The notes: generated by a model from the letters alone, not told the origin. A stretch of DNA of 64,000 nucleotides from Kitasatospora acidiphila (GCF_006636205.1 NZ_VIGB01000003.1:6698501-6762500); one strand, 5' to 3'. Positions 27,279-36,274 are shown, counted from the stretch's first letter. Translations and numbers: made by a program.

Positions 27279-28208
27279 ATGTCCCGTTCACTGCCGCACG
27301 CCGCGCTGCTGGTCGGCGCGGTGCTCCTGGTCACGAGCTGCAGTTCCACGCCCGGTCCGCCGCCGAAGCACAGCGGCAACGGCGGCGACGCGATCGGCAC
27401 CATCACCTCGCCGAGCCCCGATCCCTACGGCTCGACGCTGACCACCTACGTCGGCCCGGTCGACGACGCGCTGGGCAAGCTGACCTCGGCCGGCGGCATG
27501 GACGACCTGAACACCGCGCTCGCCGCCCTGCAGCGGGCGGCGGACAGCGGCGCCACCGGACTGCAGGACGCCTCGGTGCCGCCGGCGGTCAGCGACTCCA
27601 ACCGGCAGCTGGCCGGCGCGCTCACCACCTTGAGCACCAACGTCGACACCGTGCAGGGCGACATGAAGAGCAGCAAGGTCTGCGCGACCTCCTCCGCGCT
27701 GGCCGAGGTGGGCGGCATGCAGGGCCTCAAGGACGTGCAGTCGGCGCTGCAGACCATCTCCGGCTCCGGCTACAGCTTCACCTTCACCGTGCCGCAGACC
27801 CCCGCCGCGCAGCACCGCGCCCTGGACAACGGCACCGCCGTCCACCAGGGCCAGAACGACGGCAGCGGCGAACTGACCGTCGACAACGGCAACGGCGACG
27901 GGGACGCGGTGCTCACGCTCGCGCAGAACGGTCAGTCCGCGTACTCCTTCTACGTGCAGAAGGGCCAGACCGCGAAGATGAACGGGATTCGCGACGGCCA
28001 CTACGACATCTACTTCGCGGGCGGCGGCGACTGGGATTCGGGCACCAAGAAGTTCACCCAGAACTGCAGCTACACCAAGTTCGACCAGGGCGCCGACTTC
28101 ACCACCACCGACACCACCTACTCGACGCTCACCCTCACCCTGAAGGCCACCGTCGGCGGCAACGCCACCACCAGCGACGTGCCGCCCGGCCAGTACCCGC
28201 AGCCGTAA
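27279..28208 (+). CDS. Lipoprotein of unknown function
   Basis: 309-residue secreted lipoprotein. The signal sequence MSRSLPHAALLVGAVLLV is followed by the lipobox VTSC, with Cys as first mature residue, then a low-complexity Ser/Pro/Gly linker. A helical region follows (about 65-165, DDALGKLTSAGGMDDLNTAL), and a beta-rich C-terminal domain ends with a Cys-containing hairpin (KFTQNCSYTKFDQ). ATG 27279 is used since an upstream in-frame TTG lacks a site. I do not recognise the family; it looks like conserved Streptomyces surface proteins. Divergent from the esterase gene. Confidence 0.75.
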   Translation: MSRSLPHAALLVGAVLLVTSCSSTPGPPPKHSGNGGDAIGTITSPSPDPYGSTLTTYVGPVDDALGKLTSAGGMDDLNTALAALQRAADSGATGLQDASVPPAVSDSNRQLAGALTTLSTNVDTVQGDMKSSKVCATSSALAEVGGMQGLKDVQSALQTISGSGYSFTFTVPQTPAAQHRALDNGTAVHQGQNDGSGELTVDNGNGDGDAVLTLAQNGQSAYSFYVQKGQTAKMNGIRDGHYDIYFAGGGDWDSGTKKFTQNCSYTKFDQGADFTTTDTTYSTLTLTLKATVGGNATTSDVPPGQYPQP

Positions 28209-28219
28209 GCACCACGGCC

Positions 28220-28252
28220 CCCGCGCACCGCCGTCAGCCGCCGGTGCGCGGG
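28220..28252. terminator. 11-bp hairpin between converging genes
   Basis: CCCGCGCACCG and CGGTGCGCGGG are separated by 11 nt. The right arm overlaps the last codons of the minus-strand hydrolase-like gene. Likely terminator of the lipoprotein gene. Confidence 0.55.
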
Positions 28253-30210
28253 ATCCGCCGCTCCCAGTCGCGTTCGAAGAGCACCGCGCCGCCCTCCCAG
28301 GCGGTGAGGCGGCTGCGCGCCGTGAAGGCGTCGGCGTCGCAGTCCAGCTCGGTGCCGGCCCGCACGGTGACGTCCCAGCCCAGCTCGGGCCGTTCCAGCC
28401 GGATGCTCCAGTCGCAGTGGACGGCGGCGGCCAGCGGGTCGTGCTGCTGGATCCGGTAGTACTCCCGGGCCTCCTCGGCGCGCACCAGGCCGTCCGGCAG
28501 GGTCACCGCGCCGCCCTGGTGCGGCGCCAGTTCGATCCGCCACTGCCCGGTCGCCGTGAACTGCTTCAGCACCCGCTCGGGGCGCGGCGCCACCGGGCTG
28601 GTGCGCCGCACCGGCGGCGGCGCGGCCTGCTCGGGCTCGGCGAAGACCACCGGGGGCCGGCCGACGTCGGCGGCCAGATGGCGAACCGGCAGGGTGAGCA
28701 TGCCGTGGCCGGGGTCGACCAGCACGCCCTGGGTGGCCGGCTGCGGCCAGACCAGCGGCCAGTAGGCCGAGGAGAGGGCGAGCCGGAGCCGGTGGCCGAC
28801 CGCGAGGGCGTGCCCCGTCGCGGCGAGGTCGAACGCCACCTCCTCGACCGCGTCCGGCGGCCACGCCACCGCGAGATCGGTGCCGCGCCGCGCCGCGAGG
28901 TTGAGCGCGCCCCGGGTGATCGGCACCGAGCTGCCGTCCGGCGCCACATCGCAGAGCCGGGCCGCGAGTTGGCCCCCGGTGACGCCGCCGGGCAGCCGCA
29001 CCCGCAGGCGCACAGCGGGCCGGCCCAGCAGCACCAGCGGTTCGGAGAGCGGCGCGCTGTCGAAGCAAACCGAGCGGCCGTCCTCGGCCCGCTGGTCGAC
29101 CGGCCGGCCGTGCCACGGTGCGTCGGCCCCGGTCTGCTGCGGTGAGCGGACGGTGACGAAGCGCTCCCCGGCGGGGGTGCCGGCGGTGCGCAGCGCCTCG
29201 GTCAGGTCGTAGTGGATCTCCCGGACGTCGTCGGACGGCCAGGACTCGTCGCCGATCCAGCGGCCGGCGTCGCGCTCACCGGGTGTGGCCAGCCAGCTGC
29301 GCAGCCGGGGCTCGGCCGGCATGCCGGTGTCCTGCCGCCGCAGCCAGTGGTCCCACCAGCGCAGGGTCTCCTGGAGGAACCCGATCGCCGGCCCCGGGTC
29401 GCCCTGGTCGGGGTAGCCGGGCCGCCAGGGGCCGATGATGCCGAAGGCCGGCGCGGTCAGCCGCTCCAGCAGCCGCAGCACGGTGTCGGCGCCGGGGCCG
29501 GCCCAGCCGGCGACGGCCAGCACCGGCGCGGTGATGGCGGTGAGCGGCGCCTCGGCCCAGAAGGCGTCCCGGGTCTGGTGGGCCAGCCGGCCGTGCAGCG
29601 GCGGCTGCAACTCGGCCAGCCGCTCCAGCCACTGGCGGCGCCAGTCCTCGCCGACCCGGACCGGGTCGGGCGGGCAGGCGGCGGCGGCCAGCCGGGCGGT
29701 GGCCGCGGCGGGCAGTTCGGCGGCGCGCACCGAGCCGCCGAGGTAGTGGTCGCCGTACCGGTCGTCGCTCGGGCACACGGCGACCACGGCGGCCACCGCG
29801 GCCGGTCCCTGGGCGGCCAGTCGCAGCGCGGTGGTGGCGCCGTCGCCCAGCCCGAGCAGGCCGATCCGCCCGTCGCACCACGGCTGGGCGGCCAGCCAGT
29901 CGAGCACCGCCAGCCCGTCGGCCGGTTCGGTCTCGCCGCCCTCGGGGCCGGGAACCCCGCCGGAGCTGCCCCAGCCCCGGGCGTCCACCCGCAGCGACGC
30001 ATAGCCGTGCCCCGCGTACCAGGGGTGGCGCTGGGTGTCGCGCTCCACCGTGGCGTCGCCGAGCCGGTCGGCGCAGTACTCCAGCACCGCCGGCACCGGC
30101 TGCTTGGTCACCGGGCGCCAGAGCCGGCCGGACAGCTCCGCCCCGTCCGGCAGTGGGATCCGCACGTCCGCGCGAGTGACCTGGTGGGGGTAGGAGGCGG
30201 GGTGGTGCAC
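28234..30210 (-). CDS. CocE/NonD-family hydrolase homologue without its serine nucleophile
   Basis: 658-residue protein with an S15/CocE-type alpha/beta-hydrolase domain (about 15-330), the X-Pro dipeptidyl-peptidase C-terminal jelly-roll (about 360-520) and an extra C-terminal domain. Family landmarks are YASLRVDARGWGSSGG and CPSDDRYGDHYLGG. The elbow expected as GxSxGG reads GLGDGATTALRLAA, so glycine replaces the catalytic serine. The enzyme is probably inactive as an esterase or has a changed role. The GTG at 30210 follows GGAGAGAGG. The frame shows no other sign of decay, so it is maintained. Confidence 0.82.
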   Translation of the reverse strand: MHHPASYPHQVTRADVRIPLPDGAELSGRLWRPVTKQPVPAVLEYCADRLGDATVERDTQRHPWYAGHGYASLRVDARGWGSSGGVPGPEGGETEPADGLAVLDWLAAQPWCDGRIGLLGLGDGATTALRLAAQGPAAVAAVVAVCPSDDRYGDHYLGGSVRAAELPAAATARLAAAACPPDPVRVGEDWRRQWLERLAELQPPLHGRLAHQTRDAFWAEAPLTAITAPVLAVAGWAGPGADTVLRLLERLTAPAFGIIGPWRPGYPDQGDPGPAIGFLQETLRWWDHWLRRQDTGMPAEPRLRSWLATPGERDAGRWIGDESWPSDDVREIHYDLTEALRTAGTPAGERFVTVRSPQQTGADAPWHGRPVDQRAEDGRSVCFDSAPLSEPLVLLGRPAVRLRVRLPGGVTGGQLAARLCDVAPDGSSVPITRGALNLAARRGTDLAVAWPPDAVEEVAFDLAATGHALAVGHRLRLALSSAYWPLVWPQPATQGVLVDPGHGMLTLPVRHLAADVGRPPVVFAEPEQAAPPPVRRTSPVAPRPERVLKQFTATGQWRIELAPHQGGAVTLPDGLVRAEEAREYYRIQQHDPLAAAVHCDWSIRLERPELGWDVTVRAGTELDCDADAFTARSRLTAWEGGAVLFERDWERRIPRTGG

Positions 30211-30330
30211 GGCTGCCTCTCTCCGTTGTCGAAGGTGTCGAAGCACACGGCAGTAAGCCGACCATAGCGGACATACCCCCTCACTACCTGACGAATCGGT
30301 AGCAGCCTGCCGGCCAGGGTTGGCCGCTTA

Positions 30331-30347
30331 TTGCGAGAGGCTTGCAA
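30331..30347 (+). promoter_or_regulatory. Candidate Nur box (nickel uptake regulator)
   Basis: TTGCGA-GAGGC-TTGCAA fits the Streptomyces Nur consensus tTGCaa-N5-ttGCAA, with a perfect right half and four of six in the left. It lies 69 bp upstream of a nickel/cobalt transporter gene, exactly where nickel-dependent repression would be expected. Confidence 0.65.
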
Positions 30348-30415
30348 ATGCACATGCTCTCGGGGAAGGATGACCCGGTTCCAATCCGTCCCAGAGAGAG
30401 CAGAGGCCCGCGCCG

Positions 30416-31543
30416 ATGAGCAGCGCACCCCGTTGGACGGCACGGCTGACCAGGCAGGAGTGGCTGCGCCTGGGCGGCATGGGCGGCTTCATCCTGGCCC
30501 TGCACGTGATCGGCTGGTTCACCCTGCTCGCCGTGATCGCCCCGCACCACTACCACGTGGGCACCGAGGTGTTCGGCGCCGGCATGGGCCTGACCGCCTA
30601 CACCCTGGGCATGCGGCACGCCTTCGACGCCGACCACATCGCGGCCATCGACAACACCACCCGCAAGCTGATGGGCCAGGGCAAGCGGCCGCTCTCGGTC
30701 GGCTTCTGGTTCTCGCTCGGCCACTCGTCGATCGTCTTCGGCCTCTGCGCGCTGCTCGCCTTCGGCATCCGCTCGCTGGCCGGCTCTGTGGAGGACGACG
30801 GCTCCAGCCTGCACCAGACGACCTCGCTGATCGGCACCGCGGTCTCCGGCACCTTCCTGCTGCTGATCGGCCTGATCAACCTGGGCGCCTTCAACGGGAT
30901 CCTGCGGGTCTTCCGGAAGATGCGCACCGGCGAGTTCGACGAGGCCGAGCTGGAGGAGCAGCTCGACAAGCGCGGTCTGCTCAACCGGATCCTCGGGCGG
31001 GCCACCCGGGCGGTGACCAAGCCCTGGCACATGTACCTGGTGGGCCTGCTGTTCGGCCTCGGCTTCGACACCGCCACCGAGGTCTCGCTGCTGGTGCTGG
31101 CCGGCGGCGCGGCGGCCTTCTCGCTGCCCTGGTACGCGCTGCTGGTGCTGCCGGTGCTGTTCGCGGCCGGGATGAGCCTGCTGGACACCATCGACGGCTC
31201 GTTCATGAACTTCGCCTACGAGTGGGCGTTCTCCCGCCCGGTCCGCAAGATCTACTACAACCTCACGGTGACCGGCCTGTCCGTGCTGGTCGCGCTGGTG
31301 ATCGGCCTGATCGAGCTGATCGGGCTGCTGGCCGACAAGTTCGGCATCACCGGCGGTCCGCTCGGCTGGATCGCCTCGCTGGACCTGAACAACGTGGGCT
31401 TCGCGATCGTCGGCCTGTTCGTGCTCACCTGGGCCGGGGCGCTGGCCTTCTGGAAGTTCGGCAAGGTGGAGCAGAAGTGGGGGGCCGCACTGCGCGAGCG
31501 GGCGCTGCCGGAGGCGGCTGAGGCGTCGACCTCCGGCAGCTGA
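30416..31543 (+). CDS. Nickel/cobalt permease, NiCoT (HoxN/NixA) family
   Basis: Single-component high-affinity Ni2+/Co2+ transporter of 375 residues with eight predicted helices. The metal-translocation signature RHAFDADHIAAIDNTTRK is present, as are GFWFSLGHSSIV, LLFGLGFDTATEVSLL and LFAAGMSLLDTIDG, the four conserved NiCoT motifs. The ATG at 30416 lacks a strong Shine-Dalgarno; AGAGAGCAGAGG lies upstream. A Nur-box-like site is in the promoter. Imported nickel would serve the urease-like proteins at 10-12.7 kb, hydrogenase or Ni-SOD; cobalt would serve B12. Confidence 0.93.
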   Translation: MSSAPRWTARLTRQEWLRLGGMGGFILALHVIGWFTLLAVIAPHHYHVGTEVFGAGMGLTAYTLGMRHAFDADHIAAIDNTTRKLMGQGKRPLSVGFWFSLGHSSIVFGLCALLAFGIRSLAGSVEDDGSSLHQTTSLIGTAVSGTFLLLIGLINLGAFNGILRVFRKMRTGEFDEAELEEQLDKRGLLNRILGRATRAVTKPWHMYLVGLLFGLGFDTATEVSLLVLAGGAAAFSLPWYALLVLPVLFAAGMSLLDTIDGSFMNFAYEWAFSRPVRKIYYNLTVTGLSVLVALVIGLIELIGLLADKFGITGGPLGWIASLDLNNVGFAIVGLFVLTWAGALAFWKFGKVEQKWGAALRERALPEAAEASTSGS

Positions 31544-31551
31544 AACCCCCG

Positions 31552-32529
31552 CTAGTGCAGGGAGTTGAGCACTGCCTGCGCCATGGCCTGCTCGCCGGTC
31601 GCGTTCGGATGGAACGGGACGGCCGGCGAGCCGGGCAGCGCGCCCTCGATCCAGCGGTCGTCGGAGCAGACGTCATGCCCGGCGGTCGGCGTCCGGGTGT
31701 CCACGTACGTTGCGCCGTTGGCTGCCGCGGTGCTCGCCAGCATGGCGTTCAACTTGCCCAGGACGCCGTACAGATAGGACACATCGCCCACCGTCACCGG
31801 CTGCCTGCCGGCGCAGCTCGCCGCGTCGGCCGGCAGCACCGACGGGTAACCGACCAGCAGCACCCGGGCGCCCGGTGACTTGGCGTGGATCTGCTGGAGG
31901 TCGGCGGCCAGTCGGGGCGCGGCACCGTTGATCCGGTCGACCAGGTCGTCCCCGTTGTAGGTCCACTGCCAGTGGAACGAGGACCAGTCCCAGGCCCAAT
32001 GCCCGTGCTCGTACACGTCCTTGCACGGGGTGCCGCCCGGGTTCACCACCGCGCCGGCGATGCAGGTGGCGATCACGTCGGCGATGCCGAGCGATGAGGT
32101 GCCCAGGTCGTTGCCGCCGATCCCCAGAGTGACCAGCGTGGTGCTGGGGGTGAGGGCGTTGAACTGCGGGTCGTTGACCGGGATGCCGAAGTCGGTCTGG
32201 GTGCCGGTCAGATCCTTCACCTTGGCGGCCGAGCAGGTCACATCGGTGTAGGAGGCGGCGCCGAGGGCCGCGGCGACCAGGTGGCCGTAGTTGTGGTCGG
32301 AGCGCAGGCAGAGCCCGGCCGACTGGTCCGGCACCCCGGCGCCGGCCGCGTAGGAGTCGCCGAGCGCGACGTACGACGGGCCGGCCGAGGCGGCGGCGGG
32401 GGTGACGGCGACCGTGGTGGTCAGGGCGGTGGCCAACAGCAGGCCGCCGGCGAGCTTTTGGGCACGTCGCGGCAGTTGGGCACGGCGCGGCTTTTGGGCA
32501 CGCCGCAGTTTCCGGGCAGGGCGGAGCAC
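31552..32529 (-). CDS. Secreted SGNH-family lipase/esterase
   Basis: 325-residue secreted GDSL-type hydrolase similar to Streptomyces lipase SCO1725/SCO7513 types. The signal peptide spans about 1-48, with cleavage near AAASAGPSYV. Block I is ALGDSYAAGAGV (nucleophile Ser), block III GIGGNDLG and block V FHPNATG (catalytic His). Six cysteines suggest three disulfides. The n-region is extended by a threefold repeat encoding RRAQ-x-P units. It converges on the NiCoT gene with only 8 bp between stops and no hairpin. Probably acts on extracellular lipids or acyl esters. Confidence 0.9.
   Translation of the reverse strand: MLRPARKLRRAQKPRRAQLPRRAQKLAGGLLLATALTTTVAVTPAAASAGPSYVALGDSYAAGAGVPDQSAGLCLRSDHNYGHLVAAALGAASYTDVTCSAAKVKDLTGTQTDFGIPVNDPQFNALTPSTTLVTLGIGGNDLGTSSLGIADVIATCIAGAVVNPGGTPCKDVYEHGHWAWDWSSFHWQWTYNGDDLVDRINGAAPRLAADLQQIHAKSPGARVLLVGYPSVLPADAASCAGRQPVTVGDVSYLYGVLGKLNAMLASTAAANGATYVDTRTPTAGHDVCSDDRWIEGALPGSPAVPFHPNATGEQAMAQAVLNSLH
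32455..32508 (-). repeat. Three 18-bp repeats in the lipase signal-peptide n-region
   Basis: Units at 32455-32472, 32473-32490 and 32491-32508 resemble CTTTTGGGCACGTCGCGG on the plus strand. Translated on the minus strand they give repeated RRAQKP-like hexapeptides that add positive charge ahead of the hydrophobic core. Confidence 0.8.
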
Positions 32530-32680
32530 AGTTCCTCCTGGGGGAGAGAAACGGGGTCGGTGGGGGTGTGCGGAGCCGCGGCTGCTACCGCAAAGTAAGT
32601 TACCGCCAGGTTTCCAAAGCGTCTACAGAACGGCACACGGCATCTACGATCGGAGCACCCGCGAGCCTGGAGGACGCCGC

Positions 32681-34351
32681 ATGGCACTGGACGCCGACGT
32701 GATCGTGATCGGAGCCGGCCTGGCCGGACTCGTCGCCACCGCCGAACTGGCCGACGCCGGACGCAAGGTGATCCTGCTCGACCAGGAGCCCGCGGCCTGC
32801 CTCGGCGGCCAGGCGCACTGGTCGTTCGGCGGCCTCTTCCTGGTCGACTCGCCCGAGCAGCGCCGGATGCGGATCCGCGACTCCCGCGAACTCGCCTGGC
32901 AGGACTGGCTCGGCACGGCCGGCTTCGACCGCCCCGAGGACCGCTGGCCGCGCGCCTGGGCCGAGGCCTACGTGGACTTCGCCGCCGGGGAGAAGCGGGC
33001 CTGGCTGCGGGCCCAGGGGGTGCGGTTCTTCCCGGTGGTCGGCTGGGCCGAGCGCGGCGGACTGCTGGCCGACGGACCGGGCAACTCGGTGCCCCGCTTC
33101 CACATCACCTGGGGCACCGGGCCGGGCCTGGTCGAGCCGTTCGCCCGCCGGGTGCGCACCGCCGCCGCAAAGGGCTTGGTGGAGCTGCGGTTCCGGCACC
33201 GGGTCACCGAACTCGCTGCCACTGCGGGCAGCTTGGACACGGTGCGCGGCGAGGTGCTGGCACCCAGCGCCGTGCAGCGCGGCCAGGCCAGCTCGCGCAG
33301 CGCCGTCGGCGCCTTCGAACTGCGAGCCCAGGCCGTCATCACGGCCTCCGGCGGGATCGGCGGCAACCACGAACTGGTCCGCAAGGCCTGGCCGGCCCGG
33401 CTCGGCACCCCGCCCACCCGGCTGCTCAGCGGCGTGCCCGCCCACGTCGACGGGCTGATGCAGCAGGTGGCCGGCGCGGCGGGCGGCCACCTGATCAACG
33501 GCGACCGGATGTGGCACTACACCGAGGGCATCGAGAACTGGAACCCGATCTGGGAGCGCCACGGCATCCGCATCCTGCCCGGCCCGTCCTCGCTCTGGCT
33601 GGACGCCCGCGGCAACCGGCTGCCCGTCCCGCTCTTCCCCGGCTTCGACACGCTGGGCACCCTGGAGCACATCATGCGCACCGGGTACGAGCACACCTGG
33701 TTCGTGCTCACCCAGAAGATCATCGAGAAGGAGTTCGCGCTCTCCGGCTCCGAACAGAACCCCGACCTGACCGGCCGTGACATCCGCCAGGTGCTCGGCC
33801 GCGCGCTGCCCGGCGCGCCCGCCCCGGTGGAGGCGTTCAAGAAGTACGGCGCCGACTTCGTGGTCGCCGACCGGCTGGACGAGCTGGTGGCCGGCATGAA
33901 CCGGGTCACCGGGGACTCGCACACCGGTGAGCCGCTGGTCGACGCCGCCGCGCTGCGCCGCCAGATCGAGGACCGCGACCGGGAGCTGGCCAACCCGTTC
34001 AGCAAGGACCTCCAGGTCACCGCGATCCACGGCGCCCGCCGCTACCTGGGCGACCGCCTGGTGCGCACCGCCACGCCGCACCGGCTGCTCGACCCCAAGG
34101 CCGGCCCGCTGATCGCGGTGCGGCTGCACATCCTCACCCGCAAGTCGCTCGGCGGCCTGGAGACCGACCTGTCGGGTCGCGTGCTGCGCGCCGACGGCTC
34201 GGTGCTGGACGGGCTCTACGCGGCCGGCGAGGTGGCCGGCTTCGGCGGCGGCGGGGTGCACGGCTACCGCTCCCTGGAGGGCACCTTCCTGGGCGGCTGC
34301 CTGTTCTCGGGGCGCGCGGCGGGGCGGGCGGCGGCCGCGGCCACGGCCTGA
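32681..34351 (+). CDS. FAD-dependent dehydrogenase, 3-ketosteroid-dehydrogenase-like
   Basis: 556-residue flavoprotein of the succinate dehydrogenase/fumarate reductase flavoprotein group, close to the FAD-binding dehydrogenases often labelled KstD-like. The dinucleotide fold is DVIVIGAGLAGLVATAELA (about 5-23), followed by EPAACLGGQAHWSFGGLF; the C-terminal FAD loop reads GLYAAGEVAGFGGGGVHGY. GGAGGA precedes ATG 32681. Substrate is unknown; proteins of this type dehydrogenate steroid-like or alpha,beta-unsaturated carbonyl compounds. Stands alone, followed by a stop-anchored repeat and then the mycothiol operon. Confidence 0.82.
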   Translation: MALDADVIVIGAGLAGLVATAELADAGRKVILLDQEPAACLGGQAHWSFGGLFLVDSPEQRRMRIRDSRELAWQDWLGTAGFDRPEDRWPRAWAEAYVDFAAGEKRAWLRAQGVRFFPVVGWAERGGLLADGPGNSVPRFHITWGTGPGLVEPFARRVRTAAAKGLVELRFRHRVTELAATAGSLDTVRGEVLAPSAVQRGQASSRSAVGAFELRAQAVITASGGIGGNHELVRKAWPARLGTPPTRLLSGVPAHVDGLMQQVAGAAGGHLINGDRMWHYTEGIENWNPIWERHGIRILPGPSSLWLDARGNRLPVPLFPGFDTLGTLEHIMRTGYEHTWFVLTQKIIEKEFALSGSEQNPDLTGRDIRQVLGRALPGAPAPVEAFKKYGADFVVADRLDELVAGMNRVTGDSHTGEPLVDAAALRRQIEDRDRELANPFSKDLQVTAIHGARRYLGDRLVRTATPHRLLDPKAGPLIAVRLHILTRKSLGGLETDLSGRVLRADGSVLDGLYAAGEVAGFGGGGVHGYRSLEGTFLGGCLFSGRAAGRAAAAATA

Positions 34352-34460
34352 CGCGCCGGGGAGCTGGAGCCGTGGTGGCGGTCTGATGCGCCCGGGGCTG
34401 GGGCGGCGGCCACGGCCTGATGCGTCGGGAGCTGCTGCCCGGGTGGCGGCCTGACGCGTT
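34345..34460 (+). repeat. 34-35-bp tandem repeat anchored on the flavoprotein stop codon
   Basis: GGCCTGA occurs at 34345, then GGTCTGA at 34380, then GGCCTGA at 34414 and 34448, each followed by YGCGYC-like sequence. The first TGA is the real stop. Four degenerate units fill most of the gap to the next gene. Confidence 0.75.
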
Positions 34461-34534
34461 GTGAGTGGTTCCTCGGGAGAGAATCGTTTTGGAGACCGTT
34501 CGGGATCCATCCGTTTGAGAAAGGTCAGGGCCGT

Positions 34535-35620
34535 ATGTCACAGCAGGTCAGGGGCGTCATCGCACCGGGCAAGGGTGAGCCGGTACGGGTCGAGACGATC
34601 GTGGTGCCCGACCCGGGGCCGGGCGAGGCGGTGGTCCGGGTGCAGGCCTGCGGTGTCTGCCACACCGACCTGCACTACCGCGAGGGCGGGATCAACGACG
34701 AGTTCCCGTTCCTGCTCGGGCACGAGGCCGCGGGCATCGTCGAGCAGGTCGGCGAGGGCGTCACCGAGGTCGCCCCCGGCGACTTCGTGATCCTCAACTG
34801 GCGTGCCGTCTGCGGACAGTGCCGCGCCTGCCGCCGGGGCCGGCCGCAGTACTGCTTCGCCACCCACAACGCCAAGCAGCCGATGACGCTGCTGGACGGC
34901 ACCAAGCTGTCGCCCGCCCTGGGGATCGGCGCCTTCGCCGAGAAGACCCTGGTCGCCGCCGGCCAGTGCACCAAGGTCGACCCGGCCGCCTCCCCGGCCG
35001 CCGCCGGCCTGCTCGGCTGCGGTGTGATGGCCGGCCTCGGTGCCGCCGTCAACACCGGTGCGGTCGGCCGCGGCGACAGCGTCGCGGTGATCGGCTGCGG
35101 CGGCGTCGGCAACGCCGCCGTGCTGGGCGCCCGGCTGGCCGGCGCCGCCAAGATCATCGCCGTCGACCTGGACCCGCGCAAGCTGGAGCGCGCCCGCGGC
35201 CTCGGCGCCACCCACACCCTGGACGCCGGTGACGGCGACGTGGTGGAGGCCATCCGCGAGCTCACGGGCGGTTTCGGCGCGGACGTGGTGATCGACGCGG
35301 TCGGCCGCCCCGAGACCTACAAGCAGGCCTTCTACGCCCGCGACCTGGCCGGCACCGTGGTCCTGGTCGGCGTGCCCACCCCCGAGATGACCCTCGAACT
35401 GCCGCTGCTCGACGTGTTCGGCCGCGGCGGCGCGCTGAAGTCCTCCTGGTACGGCGACTGCCTGCCGTCCCGCGACTTCCCGATGCTGATCGACCTCTAC
35501 CTGCAGGGCCGCCTGGACCTGGACGCCTTCGTCACCGAGACCATCGGCCTGGACGACGTCGAGGCCGCCTTCGAGAAGATGCACGGCGGCGACGTGCTCC
35601 GTTCGGTGGTGCTGCTCTGA
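34535..35620 (+). CDS. S-(hydroxymethyl)mycothiol dehydrogenase
   Basis: NAD- and mycothiol-dependent formaldehyde dehydrogenase of 361 residues, a class III zinc alcohol dehydrogenase. It oxidises the formaldehyde-mycothiol adduct to S-formylmycothiol and may also reduce S-nitrosomycothiol. Catalytic zinc ligands lie in ACGVCHTDLHYREGG and GHEAAG; the structural zinc set is CGQCRACRRGRPQYC. The coenzyme loop is VIGCGGVGNAAVLGARLAG. The ending LRSVVLL and the SPALGIGAFAEKT segment are typical for this enzyme. Its TGA overlaps the next ATG (TGATG), so the pair is translationally coupled. Confidence 0.92.
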   Translation: MSQQVRGVIAPGKGEPVRVETIVVPDPGPGEAVVRVQACGVCHTDLHYREGGINDEFPFLLGHEAAGIVEQVGEGVTEVAPGDFVILNWRAVCGQCRACRRGRPQYCFATHNAKQPMTLLDGTKLSPALGIGAFAEKTLVAAGQCTKVDPAASPAAAGLLGCGVMAGLGAAVNTGAVGRGDSVAVIGCGGVGNAAVLGARLAGAAKIIAVDLDPRKLERARGLGATHTLDAGDGDVVEAIRELTGGFGADVVIDAVGRPETYKQAFYARDLAGTVVLVGVPTPEMTLELPLLDVFGRGGALKSSWYGDCLPSRDFPMLIDLYLQGRLDLDAFVTETIGLDDVEAAFEKMHGGDVLRSVVLL

Positions 35621-36264
35621 TGCGTCAGCTGCCCCCCGAGCCCGAGATCGAGCACCTCGTCACTGCCGGCACCTTCGAACTGGACGGCGGCAGTTGGGAG
35701 GTGGAGAACAACGTCTGGATCATCGCCAACGAGGACGAGGCGGTGGTGATCGACCCCGCGCACGACCCCGTCGCCATCGCCGATGTCCTCGGCGAGCGCC
35801 AGGTGCTGGCCATCATCTGCACCCACGCCCACAACGACCACGTCAACGCGGCCCCCGAGCTGGCCGCGATCACGGGTGCCCCGATCTACCTGCACCCCGA
35901 AGACCTGCCGCTGTGGAAGCAGGCCCACCCCGACGACACCCCGGACGAGGAGCTGACGGACGGTCAGCGCATCGTCGTCGGCGGCCTCTACCTGCACATC
36001 CGCCACACCCCGGGCCACACCCCGGGCGGCGTGAGCGTCTACGTCCCGGCGCTGGGCGCGGTGTTCACGGGCGACACCCTCTTCCAGGGCGGCCCGGGCG
36101 CCACCGGGCGGTCGTTCTCCGACTTCCCGACCATCATCCGCTCGATCGAGACCCGGCTCTTCGACCTGCCGGGTGAGACGGTCGTGCACACCGGCCACGG
36201 GCCGACCACGACCATCGGCGAGGAGCGCCCGCACCTGGGGGAGTGGGTGGCGCGCGGATACTGA
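35620..36264 (+). CDS. Metallo-beta-lactamase-fold hydrolase, mycothiol-thioester type
   Basis: 214-residue glyoxalase-II-like hydrolase with the metal motif THAHNDH, and HTPGHTPGGVS and VHTGHGPTT supplying further metal ligands. The operon position directly after mycothiol-dependent formaldehyde dehydrogenase is conserved in actinobacteria. It suggests hydrolysis of S-formylmycothiol (or another mycothiol thioester), releasing formate and mycothiol. It starts on the overlapping TGATG and ends 10 bp before a strong terminator. The specific substrate is inferred from context. Confidence 0.88.
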   Translation: MRQLPPEPEIEHLVTAGTFELDGGSWEVENNVWIIANEDEAVVIDPAHDPVAIADVLGERQVLAIICTHAHNDHVNAAPELAAITGAPIYLHPEDLPLWKQAHPDDTPDEELTDGQRIVVGGLYLHIRHTPGHTPGGVSVYVPALGAVFTGDTLFQGGPGATGRSFSDFPTIIRSIETRLFDLPGETVVHTGHGPTTTIGEERPHLGEWVARGY

Positions 36265-36274
36265 AGTAGTTATG

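Noticed and set aside
30220..30415. Cobalamin riboswitch upstream of the Ni/Co permease
   Set aside because: No B12-box-like sequence and too little room for the fold; the Nur-like site explains the region better.
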